This document shows, in pieces, positions 12,980-23,603 of a stretch of DNA of 64,000 nucleotides; positions within the stretch are counted from its first letter, which is position 1; each line of letters starts with the position of its first letter. The position numbers were made by a program, and so were the translations under genes. The notes below the pieces were generated by a model. That model was not told the origin of the DNA. It ran no database searches and worked only from the letters and a program-made list of their open reading frames with translations. The stretch covers positions 1,178,001 through 1,242,000 of the forward strand of contig JALGAS010000010.1 in the NCBI GenBank assembly GCA_023078685.1, written 5' to 3'. The stretch comes from Neopestalotiopsis rosae. Lineage: Eukaryota; Ascomycota; Sordariomycetes; Amphisphaeriales; Sporocadaceae.

Positions 12980-14863
12980 GACCAATGGGCACGTCTCTCG
13001 CTGGGAGGACTCTCTTCAACTTTCAAGTAGTATCTTCGGACTATTTGTATGGACCGGAAGATAGGTGCAGGAAATATTGTTCTTGGAGAGACATATATCA
13101 CGATGCGTTTGACTAGTAGAGCATAGGACCAGGCGTTGCCAAATCTTCTGACCCTGCTAAGACACAAGTGTGTTGGTGGGAAAACGAATTTGCACGCGTG
13201 ACAAGGATGCTGAAAATTGATGCTGAGTTCCTTGATACATTACACGTCTTTCACTCTTACCATATAACTGTTGTTTGCAAAGCGATGGAGATTCTGTAAT
13301 CAACATAACAGATTAGATGTATGATTGTGAGACGCTGGCGAAGGCTAGATGCGCCAGAACCGTTCAACCAAGAAACCATGTTAATTGATGTTGTTTGTAC
13401 CTTCTCTACCTCTGCCCAAATTGTACCCTAACCAAGGTCATGGTCAGAAGAAGATCGAACAAACAGATTCGATATTTTGCCAGTCCCTCGTATATGACAG
13501 CAGTGTTATTACGGACGTGCACACACACATACCAACATACACAGAACCAGTGCAGCTACGTTCCAGTCTGGCGCCAGCTAATGTCAATGTGGATACAAAT
13601 GCAAAATGCAGCCTAGCCATGGGAGTCCTTGGACTCACTATGCCCTTCCTTATGGTCACTATGTCTAAACCCATTTCGGAGTATGATCCACTTGCCAAGT
13701 CTGCGGTACATCGATCAACTGGCAATACACCAGACCCAAACACCTAACCACCACCACCAACGTATAAGTCGATATACGTCAAAAAGTGACTTTCGGTAGA
13801 CGAAAAGACGGTATATGGTGCAGCATTGCCTTTCTTTACATATTCATGCTCGCAAAAACTTTTTTTGTGCCTTCGATGTGGTGCAGTGCCCCCGACGTGG
13901 TGAAATATTGGTTCATTGCAGCATCGCTGCGATAGCGGATGTTCCAGTGGTAATAGCCCTAGATGTGCGCACTTATTGTGTGCGTACAGCACCTTATAAG
14001 TGCGTATTAGTGGTGTACAGCACCTAGCATGCGCTATATGTCCACTGAAACTTGATCGGTGAAGATGTACCGAAAATTGGGTATCCACCCAAATTCCACG
14101 GAGTTAATGACCGATATAGGTTAGCTATAGTGACCATAAGGAAGGGCATAGTGAGTCCAAGGCCTCCCCATAGTGAGTCCAAGGCCTCCCCTAGCCAGCT
14201 GCACAGCAGCCCACAACGCTGTGCAGCATCCTCGAGCTATCTGCATATGGAGTAGTGCGCTCCTGATTCGGCGAATCATACGCCCCAAGCTGTTATATGA
14301 TATGACTGCTGCTGCATTTCCCCTCCGTCGCCCCACCCTGGATAGCAACCTTGGAAAACTCAATTGCGTCTGGCCCGGAAAGGAGCTTGCCAGTTTGCTT
14401 GGCAGTAGGTCTCCCTCCCGTCCAATCCTTGATCCACCCACACTACCTACGTAGCCCAGGGCGGAGCCGCCGCGGGAGACCCGCAGTCCCTGAATGGTTC
14501 ATTATCATTTAAATTATCTTCTTCATCCATTGCGCACGCAACAAATACTTTCTTGATTCCGCCAAACTACTTATAAATTCACTTTGCTCGCCCATCATAG
14601 CCGTTGTGTTTCATCTTTACAAATTATCTCTGTATTCACTACCGTTCATCAATCTCAACGCCTAAAAAATACGCTGAATTCTGAGCAAGGAACCTGAGGC
14701 TTGCCAGAGAATACCAGTTTCGCATTACGTATACAACAGCTAGCCCCACCGATTCGTTTGTCTTACATACTCCGGCACAAGCGTTCCTCTTCTCTTTATC
14801 CCTATATTGCTTACTTCAAAACCTATATACTACGTACTATATTTTTGAATACGCTGAAGAGCC
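12980..14863. other. Intergenic between copies B and C, holds a MITE-like element
   Basis: No supportable gene. The interval contains the inverted-repeat element listed separately (about 13.6-14.2 kb). Frames on both strands at 13.4-13.75 and 14.05-14.26 kb share the peptide VTIRKGIVSPR only because both cross the inverted repeat; they are not evidence of genes. Confidence 0.5.
13627..14191. mobile_element. MITE-like element with 36-bp perfect inverted repeats
   Basis: Positions 13627-13662 are the exact reverse complement of 14127-14162 (36 of 36 bases), starting CCTTGGACTCACTATGCCCT and enclosing 464 bp. At the right end a 22-bp unit (ATAGTGAGTCCAAGGCCTCC followed by CC) is tandemly repeated at 14148-14169 and 14170-14191. 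Just outside both ends there is TAG (left near 13613, right at 14192), compatible with a TA target duplication as in Tc1/mariner-type elements, but the exact ends are uncertain. No transposase frame is inside, so it would be non-autonomous. It lies between two tandem paralogues. Confidence 0.6.
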
Positions 14864-15532
14864 ATGTCCTCAACCGTCCAGACTCCTTCTGCAGCGCATT
14901 TACGGGCACCAGACAATACCGTAACTCTCCCTTCTTTCGCATCTCGTAACGCCGATACACATACAACCACCAGGACGTTCATCTATTACCTCATAATTAG
15001 TGTCTGGGCTAGATGCAAAGATTACCCTCTGAGTAAATTTATACTGTGGTCTTCTTGCATTGCTCTTCTGGTCATCTCTTGTATTCTTGAGCAAGAATCC
15101 AGTCTTGCATGGCTTCGACTGTAGGTCTTCCCCAGCAACAGTGTTATAGGAATATGGAGTAGTACATGCACTTACATAGTACTTGTCCAGCGCCCTCTGC
15201 TTAGCATGCTTTTGGCTAGTCTTGGCTAGCCTCCACATCCGTACACTTCTGCGAGAGTTCCGGGACCGCAGACGTGAAAGTTCGTATGTTATTTTGATGT
15301 CCTACCATATGCATTACCTAGGTTAGGCAAGTTGATATTAATATATCTTTCCCGCAGATTTATCGTGACTACGGCGTCTCTTTCTTTTATCTTCATCAAA
15401 GCTTTTGCCATACTGGACGGTTATAGCATGGTTGCGCTGATGCGGTTACCACCTTGCTTGACCCTGGCAGTGTGGATCGCGAGCCACTGGTGCAACTCCG
15501 ATGTGCCACCACAAATCCACTTTGGCGCCTGA
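14864..15532 (+). CDS. Paralogous membrane protein, copy C
   Basis: Predicted 174-aa membrane protein, third paralogue. Exons 14864-15120, 15191-15283 (93 nt) and 15358-15532 (175 nt), phase-2 junctions. It lacks the hydrophobic N-terminal stretch of A and B and instead begins MSSTVQTPSAAHLRAPDNTV, resembling copy D (MSSIIQAPPAVYLRT). Hydrophobic segments: end of exon 1 (ILWSSCIALLVISCILEQE), exon 2 (ALCLACFWLVLASLHI, then a basic RTLLREFRDRRRE loop), and two in exon 3 (FIVTTASLSFIFIKAF and LPPCLTLAVWIASHWC), giving probably four spans. Exon 3 matches copy D at 43 of 57 residues, so C and D are the closest pair. Family and function not recognised. Confidence 0.78.
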
Positions 15533-16094
15533 GCTTCCAATACTCAAGAGCTGCCGTAACGATAATTCTTTGAATGTCCGAGATCGAGAACGAAACAGAG
15601 ATATGAGCTTGAGAAATAAACCTTAAGCGGTGGCGAACAGTGGTGGTGTTTGGATAAGGTGATGGTGAATATTGGCAATTGATTGATATGGAGTAACCCT
15701 AGAAGGCACTACATCAGTACTGTATAGGAGTGGCTTGGTGTGTGTGGCCAAAGACAGACTACAATATTTGTTGTTTGTCGCGAGCATTACGGTAGCATAA
15801 TTCGCATATAGAGGTACGATTGAATTCTGATGGATTGTAGAAATATAGATACATTCGTTTGCTAGACCTATTGTGCGAACCCAGAAACGAGACACTCGAA
15901 CTCTGAAGACCATCATCGTGTCTATGTATATGGTTGAATAATAAAGCTTCGACTCGATATTACAAGCATTATTTAACAAACTGATAATGTGTTTTGATAT
16001 TCGAGCCGTCCTAACACTACCGAGTCAAATGTTAAGATAATCACTATTCGAGATTAACTACGTATTTGCCTCTCGTCATTGGTATGAAAATTTT

Positions 16095-16210
16095 GACCCT
16101 AACCTTCACTCTATAGCGTCCGTGAGGCCTGGCACAATCGCTATAAGGTTTCTGTGCCGGAAGTACTCTTTGAACATGATCGTATGGTCTCTCCGCGTCG
16201 CTCTTATTAG
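16095..16210 (+). pseudogene. Fragment of a fifth membrane-protein paralogue
   Basis: About 115 bp match the end of exon 1 of copy B both as DNA and in translation. The fragment reads SVRPGTIAIRFLCRKYSLNM then IVWSLRVALI; copy B reads SVKAGTVSLGSICRMYPMNI then ILWSL. The similarity stops abruptly in an A/T-rich stretch just before a G26 run, and neither exon 2 nor exon 3 follows. No start codon in context. It is therefore a relic. It carries CGC at the position where copy B has TGA. Confidence 0.6.
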
Positions 16211-16245
16211 AAATAAAAGATTCATTCGATAAAAAAAAGGTGGGA

Positions 16246-16271
16246 GGGGGGGGGGGGGGGGGGGGGGGGGG
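16246..16271. repeat. Poly-G run (G26)
   Basis: Twenty-six consecutive G, preceded by A8 and GGTGGGA, next to the truncated paralogue. Unusual for a fungal chromosome; possible recombination scar or assembly-sensitive site. Confidence 0.95.
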
Positions 16272-17326
16272 AGGAAGGGGGCCGGGGCTGTGGAATGACG
16301 TGTAAGACAAAAAAGTTACTTGTGTATCTACCCATGCTCTCTATCTCTAATTGAACTGTTGATGCGTCAGTGACAATGAGAAGGGGCCGCGAGTCCAGTT
16401 GCTGAGGCCTGCCTCTGATTGATCTGCCCTGTTCTTCTTCTCAAGCAGCGGTGCCGGACATGGATTTTACACGCTGCGTCAGCTGCAACTGCAGAATATC
16501 GACACCAGCTCGCACTATGCTTTTGCCCAATTGATCCAAATCAGCTTTCCAGGGTTTCCTCGGGCCGGGAACAATATGCACATGATGAAAAATCAATTCC
16601 CATCATTCTTCCCTAGTCTTTTCAAGCATGCAGATGTTCTTGGGTCCGTCAACAATAGCCCGAATTGGGATCGGGTAGAAAAAGGGGGGAACATAGTGCT
16701 TCATGCCCACTGCGGCCGTAGGATCTGAAGCCTCTTCACATCGTGGTAATAAGCCAATGATTAGGCAAGTTATAGATGTTTCTAGCCAATGGACGTACTG
16801 ACAGCACTTAAGGTTGTTGGAGATGGCAAACTAGGGACAATGCCAACGGGAAGCGCGAGCGAAATGGGGAGGGTCACGGCGTTGTCTTGCGCACGGAACG
16901 AAAACCGCCAATGGGCATGCTTATGCTTGGCTTGATCAGCCGTGCGTGCAGGTGCCATGAGGCAACTTGCTTGTTTGAGACAGCGCATTTGGTTTTAAGC
17001 TTGGTGCTAGAATTCGCACTGTACATGTAATATCTAGGTTACGTGTTTCCTGGCTCATCATAATCTTTAAAATTCTTCCATGTGAGGTATTTCAATAGCA
17101 GCCACTGCTTACCTACTGCTTTCGACGCCTAGAAACTCAGATCAAGTATCGCATCAAGAAATTAAGGCTCTGCGCTGAACCGATTCTAGGATTGCAAAAG
17201 AATCCGCGGAGCAAGTATCTGGCGAGGATAACTTGTTCGTTCCAGACATCCTAGCACGACATTCCTCTTCTCCGTATGCTTGATCACAATTTTTCACGGC
17301 CGAATCTTCTAAAGATATAGAAGGAT

Positions 17327-18022
17327 ATGTCTTCGATTATCCAAGCGCCTCCAGCAGTATATCTGCGAACATCGGGCAATGTCGAATCTCTGCCTGCTCC
17401 TACATCTTGGAATATCTGCACATATCCAACCTTCACGACGTCCATCCAGTGCATCATGGCCAGTCTATGGTTTGAAATCAAAACCATATGGTCTAATTTT
17501 TTGGGTGTTTCGCTACATAATCTCTTACTATGGTCTCTTTGTGCTGCTCTCCTGGTTATCTCTTGCGTGCTTGAGCAAGAACATAGTCCCGTGGGGCTTC
17601 GGCTGTTAGCCATCTCTTGTGAAAGTTTTTCAGAACTATTGGGTACAATTCCACTAACATATCACATGATTTAAGTATAGCGCCATTTTCATTGTATGTT
17701 TCTGGCTACTTACAATCAATCTGTACATCCACAAACTTGTGCGAAGGTTCCAGGACTCCGGACGCGACGATTCGTATGTCAGGCCGCCTCTTGAGTCATA
17801 CCGCACGCGATGCCTAGACGTCTTGATGCTGACATACTGCAATACAGCTTTATAGTCACTGCGACAATGCTGACCTTCGTTTTCATCAAAGCTTTCACCA
17901 TTATAGACGGTTACAGTATGGTCGCTCTTATACGCGTACCGCCTTGCCTGACCTTGGCAGTATGGATTGCGAGCCATTGGTGCAAATCCAATGTGCCGCC
18001 ACACATTCACTTAGGGGTCTAA
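17327..18022 (+). CDS. Paralogous membrane protein, copy D
   Basis: Predicted 181-aa membrane protein, fourth paralogue. Exons 17327-17604, 17681-17773 (93 nt) and 17848-18022 (175 nt), phase-2 junctions. The first donor is GTTAGC, weaker than the GTAAGT/GTAGGT of the other copies, but the phase and downstream match leave little choice. Starts MSSIIQAPPAVYLRTSGNVE. Membrane segments: LLLWSLCAALLVISCVLEQE, AIFIVCFWLLTINLYIHKLV, FIVTATMLTFVFIKAF and VPPCLTLAVWIASHWC, with a conserved GYSMVALIR link between the last two. Short polar tail PPHIHLGV. No catalytic motif or known domain is recognised. The even spacing of copies (about 2.3-3 kb) on one strand indicates tandem duplication. Confidence 0.78.
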
Positions 18023-19108
18023 AATCAATACACTGATTCACTTTCTCAAGAATTTTGCAAATGTCAGCTCCGCAGAGCTGCGAGAAAGTTACAGGTAGAT
18101 GTTGGGTGCGGGGAATGGGGGCCTGGGACTTCGCGCCATAAAGCCAGTGGCTAGCGGCATGGTCAACGGAAAAGGAGTTGACAGAAATCGGGTCATGGCC
18201 ACTACCGAATCATTTCAGAAGCAATTTTTCCTATGCGATTTTGGCTGTTGTGGGATTCAAACTTGGCCTGCCATGGTTTGAGGTTGATCATAGAATGAGA
18301 GACGGAATGTGGAGCATGTAAACAACCACCTGGTTTGGTCGACCGAACAGCATGAATATGATACGACCGGATTGAAGAAATGATAATGATATTGAAGATG
18401 TCTCCTCTAAGTATAATGTCCAAGGTGCGCGCAAACATGATAGAAAGCTGCTCCCGTACGAAGAATAGCCTCTATGCTGATCGAGGCGGGGAGCCATAGA
18501 AAGTGTATCGAGGTCGATACCTAATGCTCAGAACTCACAAAATTGGGGAAGAATTTACAACGGGCAATGGCAAGCGTTGATAGCCTTACGTAGAACTTGA
18601 TTGCATGAGTATCATGACTTCTTTCTCGACCATTGGTTTCCAGCCAGTAAGTCACCTACTTCGTGAATGATTTGATTAAATTCACGCTTGCATTGTATGC
18701 CAGCTAGGATGTGGCGCCACGACATCCACTCTTTTCTGGAGCTTCTTAGACGTAGGCTCCTGGCGTCTTTGGATCACATGCTTGCATCAATCTAGCCATT
18801 AGTCACTTGTCACTTGTGGCATATGATTATAATTTGGTTCCTACAATTATTACGCAGAGGCATAAGCTATGAGTAACACAAGGGCAGTATGCCAGGATAT
18901 TTGGAGAACTATGACTTTTAGTACGTAGTTACTCAAGAGTTCAAGTGTCGTATTGAATCAATATTATTTTCTTGAGAAATAGTTGAACGGGATCAGTACT
19001 TCAGTCGATCAATACTGCAATATGGGACGCTGTGTCAAGCTAGGCAGTTTCCGGGTTCATTGCTCTTTACATGCTATTGGTATGAAACGTTGGGAATAAT
19101 GCGTCCTA
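18023..19108. other. Intergenic
   Basis: No gene, RNA or repeat recognised. It separates the paralogue array from the convergent aldo/keto reductase gene. Confidence 0.5.
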
Positions 19109-20342
19109 TCAACAATTTTCAGGCTTGATAGGCTTCGAGCCTTGAACATAATCAAAGGTTCCAATAACATTCGTCAACCATACATCCCGAGCACCCTGAG
19201 GCACAACCGGGTCGCCGCCAAACAGAGACCCCGACAGGAAATTGTGCGGAAATCCAGGCTCAAATGTGTATGCCTTCTCAATTTCCAGTAGCTCCTTGTC
19301 ATCGAGGCTAACCTTCAACCCTTCCACCGCATCCTCAAGATGCTGCAGCGTCCGGGTGCCCACAAGGGGAAAGACGTACGGCTCCTTTTGCATCACATAG
19401 GCCAGAGCCACCGCATGCAACTTCGTCCCCTTGGCATTCGCTATTGTTTCAAGCTTCTTGGACACGGCCTTTTCCTGTTCGCTGGCGACGCCCTTGCGGC
19501 CGGGGTTGTTCTTCTCGCGCTCCTTGTATCCTTCTTCCGTCTGAAACTTGCCCTTGCCGAGCGCGCCATAGGGCACCAGCGCCATCCCTTCGTCGCGGCA
19601 CATGGGGATGATGTCGCGCTCAAAGTCGCGGAAGGCGGCGTTCCACTGGCCTTGGTAGACTACGAACTGGCGGAGGCCGTGGTCGCGGGCGTACTGGTTG
19701 GCTTTGGTGACGACCCATGCCGGACTATAGTTGGGTGGTGAGTCGGGATGTTCCTATGTGGGAAAATTATGGAATATGCGAGAATGATTCTTACCAGTCA
19801 GAGATGCCCAGGTAGTTGATCTTGCCAGCGGCCACGAGATCATTCAGAGCATGCATCAATTCCGGAATCGAGGAGTTATAGTCCCACCAGTGCACGTAAT
19901 ATAGGTCAATGTAACTCGTCTGCAAGTTTCGCAGCGAATTCTCCAGCGTCAAGCGCAGACTCTTAGTACCGTTGCCACCGAAGTTGGACTGAATTTTGAT
20001 CTGCTTCTCATGCAGGCGGTACGGGCTTGAGTACTTGGTGGCAATGACAAACTCGTCGCGATTGCCCCGGGCGGTGAACCACTCGCCGAGCCACTGCTCC
20101 GACTGCTGGGCCTGGTACCCGCACGCAGTGTCGAGAAAGTTGCCGCCGAGCTCCCAAAACCTGTCGAGGATGGCAAAGGCCGTCTCCTTGGAGCACTCGC
20201 CCATGCGGTGCTTATCGGCCTCGCCAAAGCCCATGGTGCCTAGACAGAAGGCCGACACGCGGACGTTTGCTGTTGGCGCCAGCTGCCGGTGACGGTGCAG
20301 ACGAGACTCTGGAGGATCTGGAAATGGGAAGGGAGGTGCCAT
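19109..20342 (-). CDS. Aldo/keto reductase (norsolorinic-acid-reductase-like)
   Basis: Predicted 387-aa NADPH-dependent aldo/keto reductase of the aryl-alcohol dehydrogenase/norsolorinic acid reductase type, cytosolic by the lack of a signal. Exons 20342-19795 and 19724-19109; the junction restores ISDCPAWVV, a conserved stretch in the family. The barrel's catalytic tetrad is visible: Asp and Tyr in FLDTACGYQ, Lys in VIATKYSS, His in DLYYVHWWD. Cofactor-side residues follow (PLVGTRTLQHLEDAVEGL). The start is the ATG before APPFPFPDPPESR; an upstream in-frame ATG at 20405 would add 21 residues. Its upstream region (781 bp) is shared with the divergent bZIP gene, so co-regulation is plausible. 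The natural substrate cannot be told from sequence; no polyketide or peptide synthase is in the window. Confidence 0.9.
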
Positions 20343-21123
20343 GATGAAAGTCGAGATGGGTTTGGCTCTATTGCTGTTGATGATATGCTTTTGAGGTGAG
20401 CACACTTGAAGAAGTTGCCTTGGGGAACTCGCTCCATCTTATACTGATTTTCAAGTCAGTATGGCATCCCGCCAGACATCATGGCACATGACGTGTGATA
20501 AGCCAAGTGCATCTTCATGCATACTAAACGTTTCTCGTCGGCCGGACTCAGGATGAATATTTGCGAGACAGAAAGGGCTGTCGGCCTATATGAAGCTTGT
20601 CAAGTATAAATGGTGGATATCGGCTTAGATTCGTGTTAGTCAGTACATGGAATAGATCAACGTTAGCGTTTGTCTAGATGTTGGCTATTGCAACTCGTTC
20701 TTTCATTGGTTGATTTCTAATGACATAGGATAAGCAGACTGCATATACCAAGACTACCAAGTGGAGCCCCACTACGACTGGGAGTTGCCGTGGACGGGTG
20801 AATGGACTAAACTTACCAGCATGGGGTCTTTCATGTCCAACTTGCGATCGATGTCACTCACCTCTGCCTTCTCGAATGTTACACCACAGTCCGCTTGTAT
20901 ACCGGCTCTCCGCATTGATCTCCGCTCTTATCTCCGTGTTGCTTTGCTGATGGGATCCAAGACAGATCGGCAAGTTTATCGACACTCTGGACGACTAGGA
21001 CATAGCTTGTACCTCTCCCTGGACCCGGCAGCAAACGTGGAACAGTGCAGTGGACGGCCAGCGACTTGATAGTAAAGCCACGTGGATCATCATTCGACCA
21101 GAACGAGGATCTTCTGGGGAAAC
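20343..21123. promoter_or_regulatory. Divergent intergenic region, AKR and bZIP
   Basis: 781 bp between two divergent start codons (aldo/keto reductase leftward, bZIP factor rightward). A frame at 20761-21069 has no domain and is probably leader or non-coding. No specific operator could be assigned. Confidence 0.4.
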
Positions 21124-22134
21124 ATGGCTCAAAGAGTATCTCCTGAAGTGGGTCTCGAAGTGACTGCGGACACAGGTGCTCCTAATGCCTGTATCCAGCT
21201 GGTGCCAATGAGTCAACAAGATAATGTGCGGATGCCCGAGGATGATTGGACCGGAATAACAAGTCCAGCCGAAAGGAGAAAGCTACAAAATCGTCTCAGT
21301 CAGAGACGTTATAGTAGGTGCTCGACCTGTAGTCTAATTGGCCAGACCATATTCCATATATCCATCGGACTAACCAACCCCCCAATAGGACAAGCGAGAG
21401 CAAAAACCAAAAAGGACGTTCAGACACAGGCATCCTTGCCTGGTCAAATTTTGCCCGGGAATTCGACTCCCATTACGGTTGCACAACGCAATCTAATAGC
21501 TAAATTCGGTGGTCTTGCCACTGCCATAAACTATTATGCTGGCGCGCACAAAACCCGCATCAACAACATTGGACCATCAGACTTGAGGCAAATGGCTCAA
21601 GAATTCGAAATGATGATGCAAAGAGACTTTCTCCTCGGATCACCGCGAGTAGACTTGGTCCTCACTCTGATTCAATTCAACGTCTTCCGAGCCCTACTAA
21701 ACAACACACAAACTCTCGGATGGGATTTTCAGTGGCTAGAGTGTGAAGAACCTGAGTCACCATGGACCACCACAGACACTCCATCAACACCGGTTTCTTG
21801 TCCTCCGAATTTACAACCAACCGACATGCAACGCAAAATCCGTCACCACCCGTGGATTGACCTGTGGCCGATTCCGCAGATGCGGGATAACCTGTTACTG
21901 GCCGCAGGACTCTACGATGAGGATGAACTGTGCAATGGTCTCTTGGAGTTCAAGGACGTTCCTAATGAGCAGTCGGGTCTGCTGGTCTGGGGTGAGCCCT
22001 GGGATGCGACTTCGTGGGAAGTTAGTGCCACGTTTGTCCGCCGTTGGGGATGGGCGATTCGGGGGTGTGATGAGCTGCTCGAGTCTACTAACCGATGGCG
22101 GATGGCGCGGGGCGAAAAGCCGATGAAGTGGTAG
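21124..22134 (+). CDS. bZIP-type transcription factor with DUF3425 domain
   Basis: Predicted 311-aa transcription factor. Exons 21124-21313 and 21389-22134. The basic region reads ERRKLQNRLSQRRY, completed across the intron by RQARAK, as in fungal bZIP/DUF3425 proteins (residues about 52-70). A heptad leucine zipper is not evident after it, which is common in this group. The C-terminal ~150 residues match the DUF3425 pattern, with HPWIDLWPIPQMRDNLLLAA and WDATSWEVSATFVRRWGWAI. The 75-nt intron is a multiple of three and has no in-frame stop, so an unspliced mRNA would insert 25 residues in the DNA-binding region. Start chosen at the first ATG in frame; the frame continues upstream without ATG. 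Likely nuclear and a candidate regulator of the divergent aldo/keto reductase gene (inference). Confidence 0.85.
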   Translation: MAQRVSPEVGLEVTADTGAPNACIQLVPMSQQDNVRMPEDDWTGITSPAERRKLQNRLSQRRYSRCSTCSLIGQTIFHISIGLTNPPIGQARAKTKKDVQTQASLPGQILPGNSTPITVAQRNLIAKFGGLATAINYYAGAHKTRINNIGPSDLRQMAQEFEMMMQRDFLLGSPRVDLVLTLIQFNVFRALLNNTQTLGWDFQWLECEEPESPWTTTDTPSTPVSCPPNLQPTDMQRKIRHHPWIDLWPIPQMRDNLLLAAGLYDEDELCNGLLEFKDVPNEQSGLLVWGEPWDATSWEVSATFVRRWGWAIRGCDELLESTNRWRMARGEKPMKW

Positions 22135-22302
22135 ATCATCATAGTCGTTGATTCAAAAATATATCATTTGAATGAAAGCTATATATGCTATGTATCTCGA
22201 ACTAGGTATCATAAGTATATAAAAGAAGAAGAAAAGCGATTGCTATGCCGAAAAGAAAAGTAATTATATAACCGGAACCTCCCACATTAGTCACTTGTAG
22301 AC

Positions 22303-23603
22303 TCACGGTCCCTGCGTGACCTTGAACAAATCCGCCATGGACGTGTAAAAGTTCTCATTCCTCACACCACTCCAGTCCTTATTCATGAACCCCCAGGTCT
22401 CCTCGACATCAGTAGCGCTGTTGCGAGCATAGTACGAGCCCTGGATAGCCCAGAGCGCCCAGTCCATATCATTACCAGTCATATACTGCTTGATACAGTT
22501 ATAAAAAGTCTGCCCGGCATCCGTAAGACCATTATTGGGTCCCGTGGTAAGATCAACGCCAAACTCGGACAAGAACAATGGCGCGGTATAGTCCTTGCCC
22601 TGGACGAGGACAAAGCCGTTGAACAGACCATATAGGTCCTGTTTCGCATCGCAATTGTCGCCCGCCGCGGCGTACGTGACGCTGAACTCGTAGGCGTGCA
22701 TCTCCCAGACGTGCTTGCCGGCCCAGGCACTGTAATCCAAATTCTTGGCCTTGAGAAACGCCAGGTCCTGCGTCGACTGCGTGCCGCCGACGAGGACCAG
22801 CACGTCGGGGTTGGCCGCGTGGACGCGCTCTCCGCCTTGCTGCATAAAGTTGAACCAGGCGCCATGCGCGTCAAAGACGTCCTGCAGGACTGGATACGGG
22901 CGCGGCTCGTTGCGGAGCGACATGGCGACGACGCCCGGGTGGCCCGTGGCAAAGGTGGCCATGGCCGAGAGGCCGTTGAGCCAGTTTTGCGTGTTGAAGA
23001 AGCGGCTGTTGGAGGCCACGTAGGCTTGGGCCTCGTCCCACCAGCCGTTACCATCGTCGAGATCACCTTGTTGAGTGTTAGTACTGTGATCGTGTAAAAT
23101 GTATAACGGTAACACTTACAACACCAGCTAGCCTTGCTGACATGGTTATCAAGCACCGTCATGACCTTTCTCTCCCAGAGCGCATCAATGACGGCAGCAA
23201 AGACGTCCTGGGTAGTCGCATTCGCGACAAACGGGTTGTGCTCCACCACCTGGGCATAAATGGCATTAAAGGCGTCCGCAGAGACATTGGCCGCGCTGGC
23301 GCCCGCGGTGAAGGACTGCTGGACGCTGACGCCCGGGTCGAGGGCGTGGTCGATGGAGTAGGTCAGGCGCACGCAGTTGAAGCCTTGCTGCTGGATGAAG
23401 TCGGCGATGAAGTCTATCGACTGCTTGTGCAGGCCCTCGGGGATGTTGGCCTCCATGTGTCCCGGCCAGTTGATGCAGCGAAACTTGACCCGGTTGCCGG
23501 CGTCGTCTAGAATCCATCGGCTGTCCGTCTTCAGAGGAAGCTGCTGGGCTACCACCGTACCCAGCAGGAGACTTGAAGCTCCTAATAGCGAAGAGAGCCT
23601 CAT
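22303..23603 (-). CDS. Secreted glycoside hydrolase family 5 (cellulase-like)
   Basis: Predicted 415-aa secreted GH5 enzyme. Exons 23603-23120 and 23066-22303; the junction gives SKASWCCDLDDGNGWWDE, matching the family. A signal peptide is evident (MRLSSLLGASSLLLGTVVAQ). The retaining acid/base Glu lies in MSLRNEP and the nucleophile Glu in LFLSEFGVD; a conserved LDNHVSKASWCC follows the fourth barrel strand. N-terminal motif RWILDDAGNRVKFRCINWPG is typical of this fungal group. Substrate is probably a beta-linked glucan or mannan but cannot be set from sequence. No carbohydrate-binding module is present. Convergent with the bZIP gene (168 bp apart). Base composition is GC-rich in the middle, creating long antisense frames that I treat as shadows. 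Confidence 0.92.

Larger units (their letters stand above)
15533..17326. other. Intergenic between copies C and D
   Basis: No intact gene. It contains the truncated fifth paralogue (about 16095-16210) and the G26 run (16246-16271), both listed separately. A possible very diverged reverse-strand remnant of the paralogue N-terminus near 16850-16910 is discussed in the findings. Confidence 0.5.

Noticed and set aside
13444..14255. Two frames sharing VTIRKGIVSPR, suggesting a duplicated gene
   Set aside because: The shared peptide comes from the 36-bp inverted repeat read from both ends; neither frame has other coding character.
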